This document shows, piece after piece, positions 24,872 through 34,453 of a DNA stretch of 64,000 nucleotides. The notes under the pieces were generated by a model, which was given only the letters and a program-made list of their open reading frames with translations, did no database searches and was not told the origin of the DNA. Source of the DNA: Amphritea atlantica. Its GTDB lineage: Bacteria; Pseudomonadota; Gammaproteobacteria; Pseudomonadales; Balneatricaceae. Location of the stretch: assembly GCF_018860855.1 (NCBI RefSeq), contig NZ_JAHKQE010000005.1, positions 62,001 to 126,000 on the forward strand, in the 5' to 3' direction. The first letter of the stretch is position 1; every line of letters starts with the position of its first letter. The translations under genes were made by a program, and so were the position numbers.

Positions 24872-25922
24872 TCAACTTTTTGCCCCCCTAATTATCGGTG
24901 TGGCACTGAATATCGCTGTGCCAGCCCAAGCGGCGGGTCTACCGGCGGAAGTTGTCCATGTAAAAAGTGAACCGTTGGTTCATATGATTGAAGCCGTCGG
25001 GACACTCAATGCTAATGAGTCGATTATACTTCGCCCTGAACAGAGCGGAATCGTCGAAAAGGTGTTATTCACCGAAGGCGCACCGGTCAAGGCGAGTGAT
25101 CAACTGATTGTGCTCGAATCGTCTCTTTATAAAGCCCAGCTGCAGGAAAGCAAAGCGCGGGTTAACCTTAGCCGTATCGACTACCAACGCGCCGATAGCC
25201 TAGTCAAAAAGCGGGTTGGCTCACAGCAAGATAAAGACTCCTCGCTGGCTCAGTTACAGGTTGATCAAGCTCAACAGGCTGTGGCACAAACAAAATTGAA
25301 TAAAATGACCATCAGTGCCCCCTTCGATGGCGTTATCGGCTTACGTAAATTTAGCCCGGGTGACTATGTCAATATTGGTCAAGACCTCGTTCAGCTGACC
25401 GATATCAGCATTATGAAGGTCGATTTCAAAGTACCAGAAAATCAACTGTCAAACATCCGTATCGGACAACAGGTTAAGGTACTGATTGACGCTCTGCCGG
25501 GGGAAAGCTTCAGCGGCGAGATCTACGCGATATCACCTAATATTGATGCGCGTAACCATAACATCGCTATCCGGGCGAAAATAGAAAACCGTGATAATCT
25601 GCTGCGTGCCGGTCTATTTGCTCGGATACAAATCATCACTCAGATCGATAATCACGCGATCATGGTGCCAGAAGAAGCGATCATCCCGAAAAACAATGAA
25701 TTTTTTGTCATGACAGTCACCGACGAAAAGATTGACATGGTTCCGGTTAAGCTAGGCATCCGTCGTAATGGCGCGGTTAACATTATCTCCGGCCTGTCCG
25801 TTGATCAGGTGATTGTAACAGCCGGTCAGCTCAAACTGTTCCCTGGATCGCCCGTTACACCGATTTTCGTTGATGGGACTGAACAGCCTTCAGCCCCAGC
25901 GGCTGAACAACCGGGAGCCTGA
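24861..25922 (+). CDS. RND efflux periplasmic adaptor (membrane fusion protein)
   Basis: About 353 residues. The signal peptide MKLNQLFAPLIIGVALNIAVPAQA is followed by a first barrel-sandwich half (SIILRPEQSGIVEKVLFTEGAPVKASDQLI). A coiled-coil hairpin at about 85-155 is rich in Q, K and A. The second barrel-sandwich half is KMTISAPFDGVIGLRKFSPGDYV, followed by a beta-barrel and a membrane-proximal domain. It bridges the inner-membrane pump and the outer-membrane channel. ATG 24861 starts the signal peptide neatly; ATG 24849 is possible. The stop is two bases before the pump gene. Confidence 0.92.
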   Translation: MKLNQLFAPLIIGVALNIAVPAQAAGLPAEVVHVKSEPLVHMIEAVGTLNANESIILRPEQSGIVEKVLFTEGAPVKASDQLIVLESSLYKAQLQESKARVNLSRIDYQRADSLVKKRVGSQQDKDSSLAQLQVDQAQQAVAQTKLNKMTISAPFDGVIGLRKFSPGDYVNIGQDLVQLTDISIMKVDFKVPENQLSNIRIGQQVKVLIDALPGESFSGEIYAISPNIDARNHNIAIRAKIENRDNLLRAGLFARIQIITQIDNHAIMVPEEAIIPKNNEFFVMTVTDEKIDMVPVKLGIRRNGAVNIISGLSVDQVIVTAGQLKLFPGSPVTPIFVDGTEQPSAPAAEQPGA

Positions 25923-25924
25923 GC

Positions 25925-28900
25925 ATGAGCCTTTCTGAAATCAGCATCAAGCGACCGGTACTCGCGATCGTCATGAGTCTGTTGATATTACTGGTGGGGG
26001 CGGTTTCCTATGATCGCCTGACCGTCCGAGAATATCCCAAAATTGATGTGCCGGTGGTTACCGTTGAAACCAGTTATCCCGGTGCCAGTGCATCTATTAT
26101 TGAAACTCAAGTCACCCAAATCATTGAGGATTCACTTTCCGGTATTGAAGGCATTGACTATATCAGCTCGGTGAGTCGGTCGGAATCAAGCCAGATAACC
26201 GTGACATTCAAGCTAAGCCGCGACCCTGATGATGCCGCCAGTGATGTTCGCGACCGTGTCGGTCGAGTACGCGGTAACCTACCGGATGATGTCGAAGAGC
26301 CGATTACGGCGAAAACCGAAGCCGATGCTCAGCCGGTTTTCTGGCTAGCATTATCGTCCGATAACCATTCAATGATGGAGATCTCTGAGATCGCCGACCG
26401 AATGGTAAAAGACCCATTACAAACCGTCGATGGTGTGGCCAATGTGATGCTCTTTGGTGACCGTCGATTCGCCATGCGCATCTGGCTAGACCCCGCTCGT
26501 ATGGCGGCTTATCAGATTATTCCACGGGACATCGAAGCGGCCCTTAGTAGCCAGAACATCGAAATTCCTGCGGGACGAATTGAAAGTAATCAGCGCGAAT
26601 TCAGTGTGCTGTCCCGCACGGACTTGAATACGGTTGAGCAGTTCGAAAATATCATTATTCGTAATGAAAACAGCTATCCAGTACGAATTAAAGATGTTGC
26701 ACGGGTAGAAATCGCCCCTGAAGATGAACGTAAAAAGTCACGTTTTAACGGTAAACCTGCCGTTGCACTCGGTGTCGTTAAGCAGTCCACCTCTAATCCA
26801 CTGGATGTGTCCAACGGCATTCAAGAACGCCTGCCACAAATTAAAGCGGCACTGCCTGAAGGCGTTAATATTGAGATCGCCTATGACTCCTCAATCTTCA
26901 TTTCGGAGTCAATTAAATCGGTCTTTCAAACGATTTTTGAAGCCAGCTTGCTGGTTGTCGCCGTTATCTTTTTCTTCCTGCGTAACATTCGCGCCACGTT
27001 AATTCCGATTGTGACCATTCCGTTATCCCTCGTCGGTTGCTTTGCACTGATGCTGATGATGGGGTTCAGTATTAACACCCTGACACTGCTCGCAATGGTA
27101 TTGGCGATCGGCTTGGTGGTCGATGATGCGATTGTGATGCTGGAGAACATTTATCGCCACGTCGAAGAGGGCTTATCCCCGATTCAAGCGGCATTCAAAG
27201 GCAGTAAAGAGATCGGCTTTGCGATTATCGCGACCACCCTGACACTGGTTGCGGTATTTGCGCCTGTTGCCTTTACACCAGGACGTACCGGCAAGCTATT
27301 TACTGAGTTTGCACTCACATTGGCAGGTGCGGTATTGGTGTCTGGTTTTATCGCCCTGTCACTGTCTCCCATGATGTGCTCACGCTTACTCCACCATGAA
27401 AAACGTCACAGCTATATCTTCAACCTGATCGAAGGCTGGATAGTCAGCTTAACCAACGGCTATCAGTCACTGTTGAAAAAAGTACTACGCTCACGGTTGT
27501 TGGCAGTTGTTATCATGGTCGGTAGTCTTGTCGGTGCAGGCTTCCTGTTTAATCAACTACCGCAGGAACTGGCCCCCGTCGAAGACCGTGGTACGATTCT
27601 GGCTATGTCTATCTCTCCTGATGGTGCCTCTGTCGACTATGTCGACCGTTACGCTAAACAGGTTGAAGGAATGCTGGCGAAGCAAACCTCTGCGGATCGC
27701 TATTTCACCATCGTTGGTTTTCCAACAGAGACGAACTCCATGTCATTCCTTGGCCTTAAACCTTGGGACGAACGAAGCCAAAAGCAGCAGGGGATCGTTG
27801 CCGAACTCACGCCACAGCTGTTTGGCGGCGTAATCGGAACCATGTCATTTGCGATGAACCCACCCTCGCTAGGACAGAGCTTTATCTCTCGTCCGGTGGA
27901 ATTCATTATCAAATCCAATACCGATTTTGCTGAGCTTAAGACAATCTCCGATCAGTTGATGGCGCGTATCTTGAAAAATCCGGGCTTTATTCAACCGGAT
28001 ATCGACCTCAAGTTGAACAAACCTGAACTAACATTGATCGTCAATCGGGATCAAGCGTCTGAAATGGGGCTGGATATCAACCTGATCGGACGTAGCATCG
28101 AGACTTACATGGCCAGTCGTAATGTTACTCGCTTTAAAAAGGATGGTGATCAGTACGATGTTATTCTGCAGGTAGAGCCCTCTTTGCGCCGCAGCCCAAG
28201 CGATCTAAGCAATCTATATTTGCGGACCAATGATGGCCATATGGTTCAACTGAGTTCAGTCGTCGATATTCACGAGAGTGTTGCGCCTAAAGAGCTAAAC
28301 CATTTTGATAAGATGAAAGCGGTTAAATTCCAAGCCATTCTGGCGCCGGGCTACAGTGTCGGTGAAGCACTGGACTTTATTGAACAACAAATGGCAGAAA
28401 TCAGCCCAGAAACACTCTACGACTTCGGCGGACAATCCCGCGAATTCAAGAAGTCCGGTAGCGGTCTGATACTGACGGCAGCTTTAGCACTCGTCTTTAC
28501 CTTTTTGGTTCTGGCGGCGCAGTTTGAAAGCTTCCGTAACCCGATGATTATCATGTTATCAGTACCACCCGCACTGTTTGGTGGCCTGTCGGCTCTGTAC
28601 TTTACCGGTGGCAGCCTGAATATCTACAGCCAGATAGGTTTGATTACCTTGATAGGTTTGATTACCAAGCATGGTATTCTCATAGTAGAATTTGCCAACC
28701 AGCTTCAGGATCAGGGGCGCGATTTACAAGAAGCCATTATTGAATCGGCCACCATGCGTTTACGCCCTATTCTGATGACCACCGGCGCGATGGTGCTCGG
28801 CACCATACCGTTGGCCATTGCCTTTGGTGCTGGTGCAGAGAGCCGCCAGCAAATAGGTTGGGTTATCGTCGGCGGTTTGACATTCGGTACCTTGTTAACC

Positions 28901-28999
28901 TTATTTATCGTACCGACAGTTTACAGCTATTTAGGCCGGCGCCTGTTCAAAAAAGTAGAGCCGGACATTCAACTTATGGAACAAGGATCAGAGCAGTGA
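25925..28999 (+). CDS. RND-family efflux transporter (HAE1 type)
   Basis: A 1024-residue inner-membrane proton antiporter. The first membrane segment starts ISIKRPVLAIVMSLLILLVG. Two large periplasmic loops follow segments 1 and 7, and twelve membrane segments are expected. The proton-relay aspartate pair is in LAIGLVVDDAIVMLENIYRH (segment 4). Segment 10-11 motifs include GLITKHGILIVEFANQLQ. It exports drugs or other amphiphiles; the substrate cannot be read from sequence. It is coupled to the adaptor upstream and, by a four-base overlap, to the outer-membrane gene downstream. Confidence 0.95.
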   Translation: MSLSEISIKRPVLAIVMSLLILLVGAVSYDRLTVREYPKIDVPVVTVETSYPGASASIIETQVTQIIEDSLSGIEGIDYISSVSRSESSQITVTFKLSRDPDDAASDVRDRVGRVRGNLPDDVEEPITAKTEADAQPVFWLALSSDNHSMMEISEIADRMVKDPLQTVDGVANVMLFGDRRFAMRIWLDPARMAAYQIIPRDIEAALSSQNIEIPAGRIESNQREFSVLSRTDLNTVEQFENIIIRNENSYPVRIKDVARVEIAPEDERKKSRFNGKPAVALGVVKQSTSNPLDVSNGIQERLPQIKAALPEGVNIEIAYDSSIFISESIKSVFQTIFEASLLVVAVIFFFLRNIRATLIPIVTIPLSLVGCFALMLMMGFSINTLTLLAMVLAIGLVVDDAIVMLENIYRHVEEGLSPIQAAFKGSKEIGFAIIATTLTLVAVFAPVAFTPGRTGKLFTEFALTLAGAVLVSGFIALSLSPMMCSRLLHHEKRHSYIFNLIEGWIVSLTNGYQSLLKKVLRSRLLAVVIMVGSLVGAGFLFNQLPQELAPVEDRGTILAMSISPDGASVDYVDRYAKQVEGMLAKQTSADRYFTIVGFPTETNSMSFLGLKPWDERSQKQQGIVAELTPQLFGGVIGTMSFAMNPPSLGQSFISRPVEFIIKSNTDFAELKTISDQLMARILKNPGFIQPDIDLKLNKPELTLIVNRDQASEMGLDINLIGRSIETYMASRNVTRFKKDGDQYDVILQVEPSLRRSPSDLSNLYLRTNDGHMVQLSSVVDIHESVAPKELNHFDKMKAVKFQAILAPGYSVGEALDFIEQQMAEISPETLYDFGGQSREFKKSGSGLILTAALALVFTFLVLAAQFESFRNPMIIMLSVPPALFGGLSALYFTGGSLNIYSQIGLITLIGLITKHGILIVEFANQLQDQGRDLQEAIIESATMRLRPILMTTGAMVLGTIPLAIAFGAGAESRQQIGWVIVGGLTFGTLLTLFIVPTVYSYLGRRLFKKVEPDIQLMEQGSEQ

Positions 29000-30306
29000 A
29001 AGCAATTAAACGTACCATTCATCGTACTCTGCTGGCTACAGCCATCAGCTGTGCCCTGGTTGCTCCGCACGTCAGTGCTGGGGCACTGACCAACATTTAC
29101 CAACAAGCGCTGGCCCAAGATCCGCAACTTAAAGCGGCAGAAGCGGCAGCTAAAGCGGGCCAAGAAGCGCTACCTCAAGGCCGTGCCGGATTATTACCCA
29201 CGCTTTCTCTGACGGGTAACACCACTTGGGTCAATTACAACTCCACCGACTATAACAACAATGGCTATACCGTCAGCTTAAGCCAACCATTATTTTCGGC
29301 TGCGGCGTGGTTTACCTATAAACAGGGTATCGCTCAATCTGAGGCCGCATCACTTCAGTTTGATCAGGCACAGCAAACGTTGATTCTGCACGTGGTAACT
29401 AGTTATCTTGATGTATTACGGGCACAAACAGCCCTAGAAACGTCGCAAGCCGAAGAGCGAGCGATTAAGCGTCGTCTTGATCAGGTAAACGCACAGTTCG
29501 AAGTAGGTCTAATCGCCATTACCGATGTTCAGGAAGCTCAGGCCACCTACGACAATGCCAAGGTTACCCGTATTCTCGCTGAAGGCGATCTCGATAATAG
29601 CTTCCAAGCACTGGAACGACTTACCGGACAGCCCGTAGGTAGCATTGACCCGCTAGCGACAAATTACCCTGTGGAAAACATCAGCCCAATAGAACCCCAG
29701 GCTTGGATCGAAAAAGCTCAAGAGGGCAACCTAGCGCTTAAAGTAGCCCAAGCGACCACCGAAGCAGCCCGTCGTCAATCACAAGCCGCCGCCAGTGGCC
29801 GCCTACCGACCCTGTCGCTTACCGTTAGCCATGATAAGGATAGCGGCTCATCGAGCTATCCCAACGGAGACTGGGAAACCAATCAGATCGGCTTAAGCCT
29901 GTCGATGCCCATTTACTCTGGCGGTTCCATCAACTCACTTAGCCGTCAAGCTAAATACGGTTTTAGCGAAGCCCAATATAATCAGGACGACGCCCTTCGT
30001 GGGGTGATTCTTGAAACCCGTAATTTGTTACGCAACCTGCAGACCGGAGTACTCAGTGTAGCCGCGCGTAAGCAGAGTATTCTATCGAGTGAAACCGCAT
30101 TAAATGCCACAGAAGAAGGCTTCAATGTGGGTACCCGAAATGTGGTCGATGTCTTACAAGCAGAACAGCAGCTTTATACGGCTCAACGCGACTATGCCAA
30201 TGCCCGTTTCGATTACATTCAGAACCTGTTTAACTTCAAGCAACAGATCGGCACCCTTAGCCCTGACGATGTTATCGGCCTCGATCAGTGGATGAAAAAA
30301 GACTAA
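28996..30306 (+). CDS. TolC-family outer-membrane efflux channel
   Basis: A 436-residue protein with a signal peptide (MKAIKRTIHRTLLATAISCALVAPHVSA read from a GTG start). Two repeats of the outer-membrane efflux domain follow (ALTNIYQQALAQDPQLKAAEAA and a second near 225), each with strand-helix content. The GTG at 28996 overlaps the pump's stop (GTGA) and has AAGGA nine bases before it. The frame is open further upstream, but that part lies inside the pump gene. It forms the trimeric exit duct for the RND pump. Confidence 0.93.
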   Translation: MKAIKRTIHRTLLATAISCALVAPHVSAGALTNIYQQALAQDPQLKAAEAAAKAGQEALPQGRAGLLPTLSLTGNTTWVNYNSTDYNNNGYTVSLSQPLFSAAAWFTYKQGIAQSEAASLQFDQAQQTLILHVVTSYLDVLRAQTALETSQAEERAIKRRLDQVNAQFEVGLIAITDVQEAQATYDNAKVTRILAEGDLDNSFQALERLTGQPVGSIDPLATNYPVENISPIEPQAWIEKAQEGNLALKVAQATTEAARRQSQAAASGRLPTLSLTVSHDKDSGSSSYPNGDWETNQIGLSLSMPIYSGGSINSLSRQAKYGFSEAQYNQDDALRGVILETRNLLRNLQTGVLSVAARKQSILSSETALNATEEGFNVGTRNVVDVLQAEQQLYTAQRDYANARFDYIQNLFNFKQQIGTLSPDDVIGLDQWMKKD

Positions 30307-30340
30307 GGGTATTGTTGCCCACACCCAAAAAATACAATTA

Positions 30341-30373
30341 AAAAAGGCGGATATCAGTGATATCCGCCTTTTT
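30341..30373 (+). terminator. Terminator of the efflux operon
   Basis: A perfect 15-bp stem (AAAAAGGCGGATATC / GATATCCGCCTTTTT) with a three-base loop lies 35 bp after the channel gene. It ends in five T and begins with A, so it probably works for both directions. Confidence 0.92.
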
Positions 30374-30456
30374 CCGTTTGAGGTAACCGCATAAGCTGAG
30401 CATTAAAATTAGCCTATTGCTCACTCGATGGCACATTCAACACCTTACTTAAAAAT

Positions 30457-31257
30457 TCAGTCGTCCACCAAGATCTCAGTAAGGCCATTCTTCTCGGCAT
30501 ACTCTGCTAGTTTCCCACTGGTTTTCATCTTCAGCAAAAAAGCATCAATCTCTTTTAGCCAGTCTGTTTCCCCTTTGGGCACCGCATAGGCATAATTAGT
30601 CTTCGCAAAGGGTTTATCCGGTGCTAACAAAACGGCCCAACTGGTCAATGCAACCATCCGTTTTCCATAGGGATAATCGCCCATAAATACATCGGCCCGG
30701 CCACTGAGCACTTCCTGCTCACGCGCTTTAAAGCTATCCACCACGGAAACATCTGCATACTTAAATCTTGCTTTAACCACGGGCTCCATATAGGTGCCTT
30801 TTTGCACCACAACCACCACGCCGTCTCTATCAATTTTATCCCAGCTATCTAACTGATCATTATCTTTTGTACCTACCGCATAGATACCACTCGCGAGATA
30901 GGGTTGAGAAAACTCCATAAAGGGTTTTCGGTCATCACGCACACCTATCGCATGCATCGCAATATCACAGGCATCATTTCCCATATTCTCGACCAATTGA
31001 GAAAATGAGCTCTCCACAAAGGTAAGTTTAACGTTCATGCTCTTGGCCAACTCACGGGCCATATCAATATCAATACCTTCTAGCCGATGCGTACGGGGGT
31101 TACGGTAACTGATGGCAAAATAATCCGGCCAGATACAAACCTTAATTTCCCCAGCCACCCGAATCTTTTCAGCCCGTTCACTGGCGAATACAGAGTTAAC
31201 ACCGATAGCCATAACAGCAGCGATAAATAACGAAGGGATCTGATACTTATTCTTCAT
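30457..31257 (-). CDS. Periplasmic binding protein, amino-acid (SBP_bac_3) type
   Basis: About 266 residues. A signal peptide (MKNKYQIPSLFIAAVMAIGVNSVFA) is followed by IRVAGEIKVCIWPDYFAISYRNP, a cysteine-containing version of the family opening. GIDIDMARELAKSMNVKLTFVE and the CDIAMHAIGVRDDRKPFMEFSQPY hinge segment define an extracellular solute-binding family 3 fold. No permease or ATPase is adjacent. It faces away from a membrane GGDEF-EAL protein across about 110 bp, so a signalling role is plausible. ATG 31257 is chosen because AGGAAG lies nine bases upstream; the open frame extends 39 codons further without signal-peptide sense. Confidence 0.83.
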   Translation of the reverse strand: MKNKYQIPSLFIAAVMAIGVNSVFASERAEKIRVAGEIKVCIWPDYFAISYRNPRTHRLEGIDIDMARELAKSMNVKLTFVESSFSQLVENMGNDACDIAMHAIGVRDDRKPFMEFSQPYLASGIYAVGTKDNDQLDSWDKIDRDGVVVVVQKGTYMEPVVKARFKYADVSVVDSFKAREQEVLSGRADVFMGDYPYGKRMVALTSWAVLLAPDKPFAKTNYAYAVPKGETDWLKEIDAFLLKMKTSGKLAEYAEKNGLTEILVDD

Positions 31258-31366
31258 AAACATGACTTCCTGAGTGGTGGCTGGAATCAAATGGTTTCTA
31301 AGGTACAATATCTTATGTGAGCTATGGCGGTGTTTGTAGCGTTTCTTTGATTTAAGTTGTAAATAT

Positions 31367-34300
31367 ATGCGCAAATATGATGTAAAAAAGCCCCCTTCTT
31401 TTGCAAAATGGCTCTATGGAGGACTGATTTGTGCGATCAGTCTGATCTGCATTACGCTGTGGCTCAGCTTTCTTCAGAGCATTGATGAAAGAAACGAACG
31501 GTCAGCGCTCTATGCTCGGATGATTGAAAGCACCATTACCCGAACATTTGAAGCCCTAGAGATCACCCTCATCTCGCTCACAGATGATCTGCGCGAGGGC
31601 AACCTGAGTGCAGCACATATCAATAATATGCGCGACCGAGCACTGAAAACACTGAAATTTGCCCCACAACTACGTCAAATAGTGGTGGTCAAAGGCAACA
31701 ATACCATTATCGATACACACGATAATGCAAACAATAATATCAACCTGAATATTCTAGGCTTAAATAACCCCAACCGCAGCCCCTTCTCCTTAGGCATGGT
31801 GATCGGCACACCGCTCAAGGGACGTTTTCTCCCCAAAGAAGGCTATTTTCCTGAAGAGGGTAATCTTCGTAGTTTAATCCCAATCGGTTTTGAAACCCTT
31901 GCCGCAGACGGTGACAAGCTACTAATTATTGCCACCTTTAACCCTAGCTATTTCAAACGCTATATCAATGACCTCAATTTAGAAAAATCCGATAGCGTTT
32001 ACCTAACCGACTTTGCTGGCAATGCCTTGCTACAAAAAGGTCTCTATGGCCCCAACCGCCCCCGTGTTATCGGCAACCTCAAGGCCGCATTAGCCGAAAA
32101 TGCCGATGCTGAAAATGTTAACCGGTCACTCAGTTCGGTTGAATTCTCTAGTATTAGTATGGAGCTACTCTCTAAATATCCATTGGCCGTATCTGTCGTG
32201 ACAGACCATAAACGCTCCTTGGTCCTTTGGCTGAAACAAAAAAATGGTCTGATACTGATTCTGTTCATCGCCATCAGTGCGCTCATCGCTGGTACCTATT
32301 TTGTCGTGCGCCTGAGCAAAAACGCACTCGAAATGAAAGATGAAGTACACCTGCTGTCTGAAGTCGTCGAACACAACCCAACCATTATTGTGATAACCGA
32401 CCCAGATGGCTCTATCGAATATGTAAACCGAAGTTTCGAAACCGTAACCGGCTATAATCGTAACGAAATTATTGGCCAAAACCCTCGCTTTCTCAAATCC
32501 GGTGATATGGCCGATAATGAATATGAAGCGATGTGGCAGACACTGGTGGATGGCGAAACGTGGACCGGTGAGTTTCATAATAAACATAAAAATGGCACGC
32601 TGTATTGGGAAAATGCATCCATCAGCCCACTCATTAATGATGACGGCGTCATCACCCATTTTATCGCCCTCAAACGCCCGATTACCGAAGAAAAAGAAGC
32701 CCAAGAAAAACTCCGACTCGCTTCAGAGGTCTTCGGTGCCGCTGCTGAGGCGATCATGGTCACGGACCAACAAAATCGCATTCAGATGGTAAACCCTTCG
32801 TTTGAATCGATCACCGGCTATCAACAATCTGAAGTTTTAGGTAAAAATCCCGCCATACTAAAATCTGGAAAACACACCGATAACTTCTATAAAACCGTTT
32901 ACGAAGAGCTTGAAAAGACGCATTTATGGGAAGGTGAGATCTGGAATCGACGTAAGAATGGCGAACTCTACCCTCAATGGGTGGTCATCTCCTCTCGCTA
33001 TGACCCGAAAGGCAATCTTGAAGGTTATGTCACGCTGTTCAGCGATATAACTAAACGTAAGCATAATGAAGCGGTTATTATTCATCAGGCAAACTACGAT
33101 GCACTAACCGGACTACCTAACAGAAACCTGTTCGATGACCGTCTAAATCAGGCCATTGCGTTTTCAGAACGTAGCCAAACGAAAGCGGCGCTGATATATC
33201 TCGACCTCGACCGTTTCAAATATGTCAACGACACATTCGGCCACTACACCGGTGACCTGTTACTCCAGCAGGTAGCTGATCGGTTACAGGCCTGTGTCCG
33301 TAAAAGCGATACCGTTGCCCGACTCGGTGGTGATGAGTTCGCCATTATCGTGCCCGAACTAGAAAAACTATCAACCATCGATAAGATTGCCGATAAAGCC
33401 CTAAGCGCTCTTGTCCGGCCTTATCAGCTTGACGGCCACGAGGCTTATATCTCCTGCAGTATCGGTATCGCCATCTATCCAGACAATGGTGCTATCAGCG
33501 AAAAGCTGGTGATCAATGCCGATAACGCCATGTATAAAGCGAAAGAAGCTGGACGCAATACCCGCGAATACTTTAATGAAGAGATGAACGAAGTCTCAAG
33601 AAAACGCAGCCTGCTTGAGCAGAACATTTATAAAGCCTTAGAACGAGGCGAGTTTTATTTGGTCTACCAACCTATCTGGTCAACGGATGGCCAGAGTATT
33701 GAATCGGTGGAAGCCTTGATTCGCTGGCAGCATCCAGAAAGAGGCACGATTTCACCACTGGAATTCATTCCGCTAGCGGAAGAGTCTGCACTCATTCATA
33801 GCTTAGGTGAGTGGGTTATCCAAGAGGCTTGCCAGTTTGCCAAACAACTTCGCATTAGCTTCGGTGAAGCGCCGGTACAAACGCCCAAGGTCAGTATCAA
33901 TATTTCCAGTGCGCAGTTCCTTCGGGGCAACGTCGCCGATATATTAAATAGAGAGTTGATGGCACTTGAGCTCAGTGGAACCGATATTATCGTCGAGATC
34001 ACCGAAAGTGCACTGATGATGGATCAGAAGAGAATATACAACCAACTCGATAATATCGTCTCGCAAGGTATCGATATCGCCATTGATGACTTCGGTACCG
34101 GCTATTCATCCCTCAGCTATCTGAAAAAATATCCCGTCAAACGCTTAAAAATTGATAAATCATTTATTGATGATCTAGTGTTCGATAAAGATGATCAGGC
34201 GCTGGTATCAGGGATTATCTCACTGGCCAACTCTCTATCTTTAAAAACTATCGTCGAAGGTGTAGAAACACAGGAGCAGCTCGATATTCTGCGACAATAT

Positions 34301-34393
34301 GGCTCACCGATGATACAGGGTTACTTATTGGCTAAACCAATGACCAATGAGCTACTACTGGACCTGCTAAAGAGCCGTCTAGCCACTGTTTAA
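31367..34393 (+). CDS. Membrane sensor PAS-PAS-GGDEF-EAL protein
   Basis: A 1008-residue c-di-GMP enzyme. Membrane segments near 15-35 and 289-311 enclose a periplasmic sensor domain of about 250 residues. Two PAS domains (about 325-445 and 450-570; each with NPSFE/NRSFE, VTGY/ITGY and KSG elements) lead to GGDEF with an intact ARLGGDEFA near 663. The EAL domain has ESVEALIRW, SINISSAQF, EITESALMM, DDFGTGYSSL, KIDKSF and VEGVET. Both catalytic motifs look functional. The ribosome site before ATG 31367 is poor, but the membrane segment needs a start there. The divergent binding protein may feed its sensor domain. Confidence 0.9.
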   Translation: MRKYDVKKPPSFAKWLYGGLICAISLICITLWLSFLQSIDERNERSALYARMIESTITRTFEALEITLISLTDDLREGNLSAAHINNMRDRALKTLKFAPQLRQIVVVKGNNTIIDTHDNANNNINLNILGLNNPNRSPFSLGMVIGTPLKGRFLPKEGYFPEEGNLRSLIPIGFETLAADGDKLLIIATFNPSYFKRYINDLNLEKSDSVYLTDFAGNALLQKGLYGPNRPRVIGNLKAALAENADAENVNRSLSSVEFSSISMELLSKYPLAVSVVTDHKRSLVLWLKQKNGLILILFIAISALIAGTYFVVRLSKNALEMKDEVHLLSEVVEHNPTIIVITDPDGSIEYVNRSFETVTGYNRNEIIGQNPRFLKSGDMADNEYEAMWQTLVDGETWTGEFHNKHKNGTLYWENASISPLINDDGVITHFIALKRPITEEKEAQEKLRLASEVFGAAAEAIMVTDQQNRIQMVNPSFESITGYQQSEVLGKNPAILKSGKHTDNFYKTVYEELEKTHLWEGEIWNRRKNGELYPQWVVISSRYDPKGNLEGYVTLFSDITKRKHNEAVIIHQANYDALTGLPNRNLFDDRLNQAIAFSERSQTKAALIYLDLDRFKYVNDTFGHYTGDLLLQQVADRLQACVRKSDTVARLGGDEFAIIVPELEKLSTIDKIADKALSALVRPYQLDGHEAYISCSIGIAIYPDNGAISEKLVINADNAMYKAKEAGRNTREYFNEEMNEVSRKRSLLEQNIYKALERGEFYLVYQPIWSTDGQSIESVEALIRWQHPERGTISPLEFIPLAEESALIHSLGEWVIQEACQFAKQLRISFGEAPVQTPKVSINISSAQFLRGNVADILNRELMALELSGTDIIVEITESALMMDQKRIYNQLDNIVSQGIDIAIDDFGTGYSSLSYLKKYPVKRLKIDKSFIDDLVFDKDDQALVSGIISLANSLSLKTIVEGVETQEQLDILRQYGSPMIQGYLLAKPMTNELLLDLLKSRLATV

Positions 34394-34405
34394 ACGGGAC
34401 GCCGA

Positions 34406-34431
34406 CAAGCGCTTAAGGGATTAAGCGCTTG
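34406..34431. terminator. Hairpin between convergent GGDEF-EAL and mgtE genes
   Basis: A perfect 11-bp stem CAAGCGCTTAA/TTAAGCGCTTG with a four-base loop stands 12 bp after the plus-strand stop and 22 bp after the mgtE stop. The T-run is short, so it is a moderate two-way terminator. Confidence 0.75.
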
Positions 34432-34453
34432 GGCTTTGATCAAACCACGCCTA

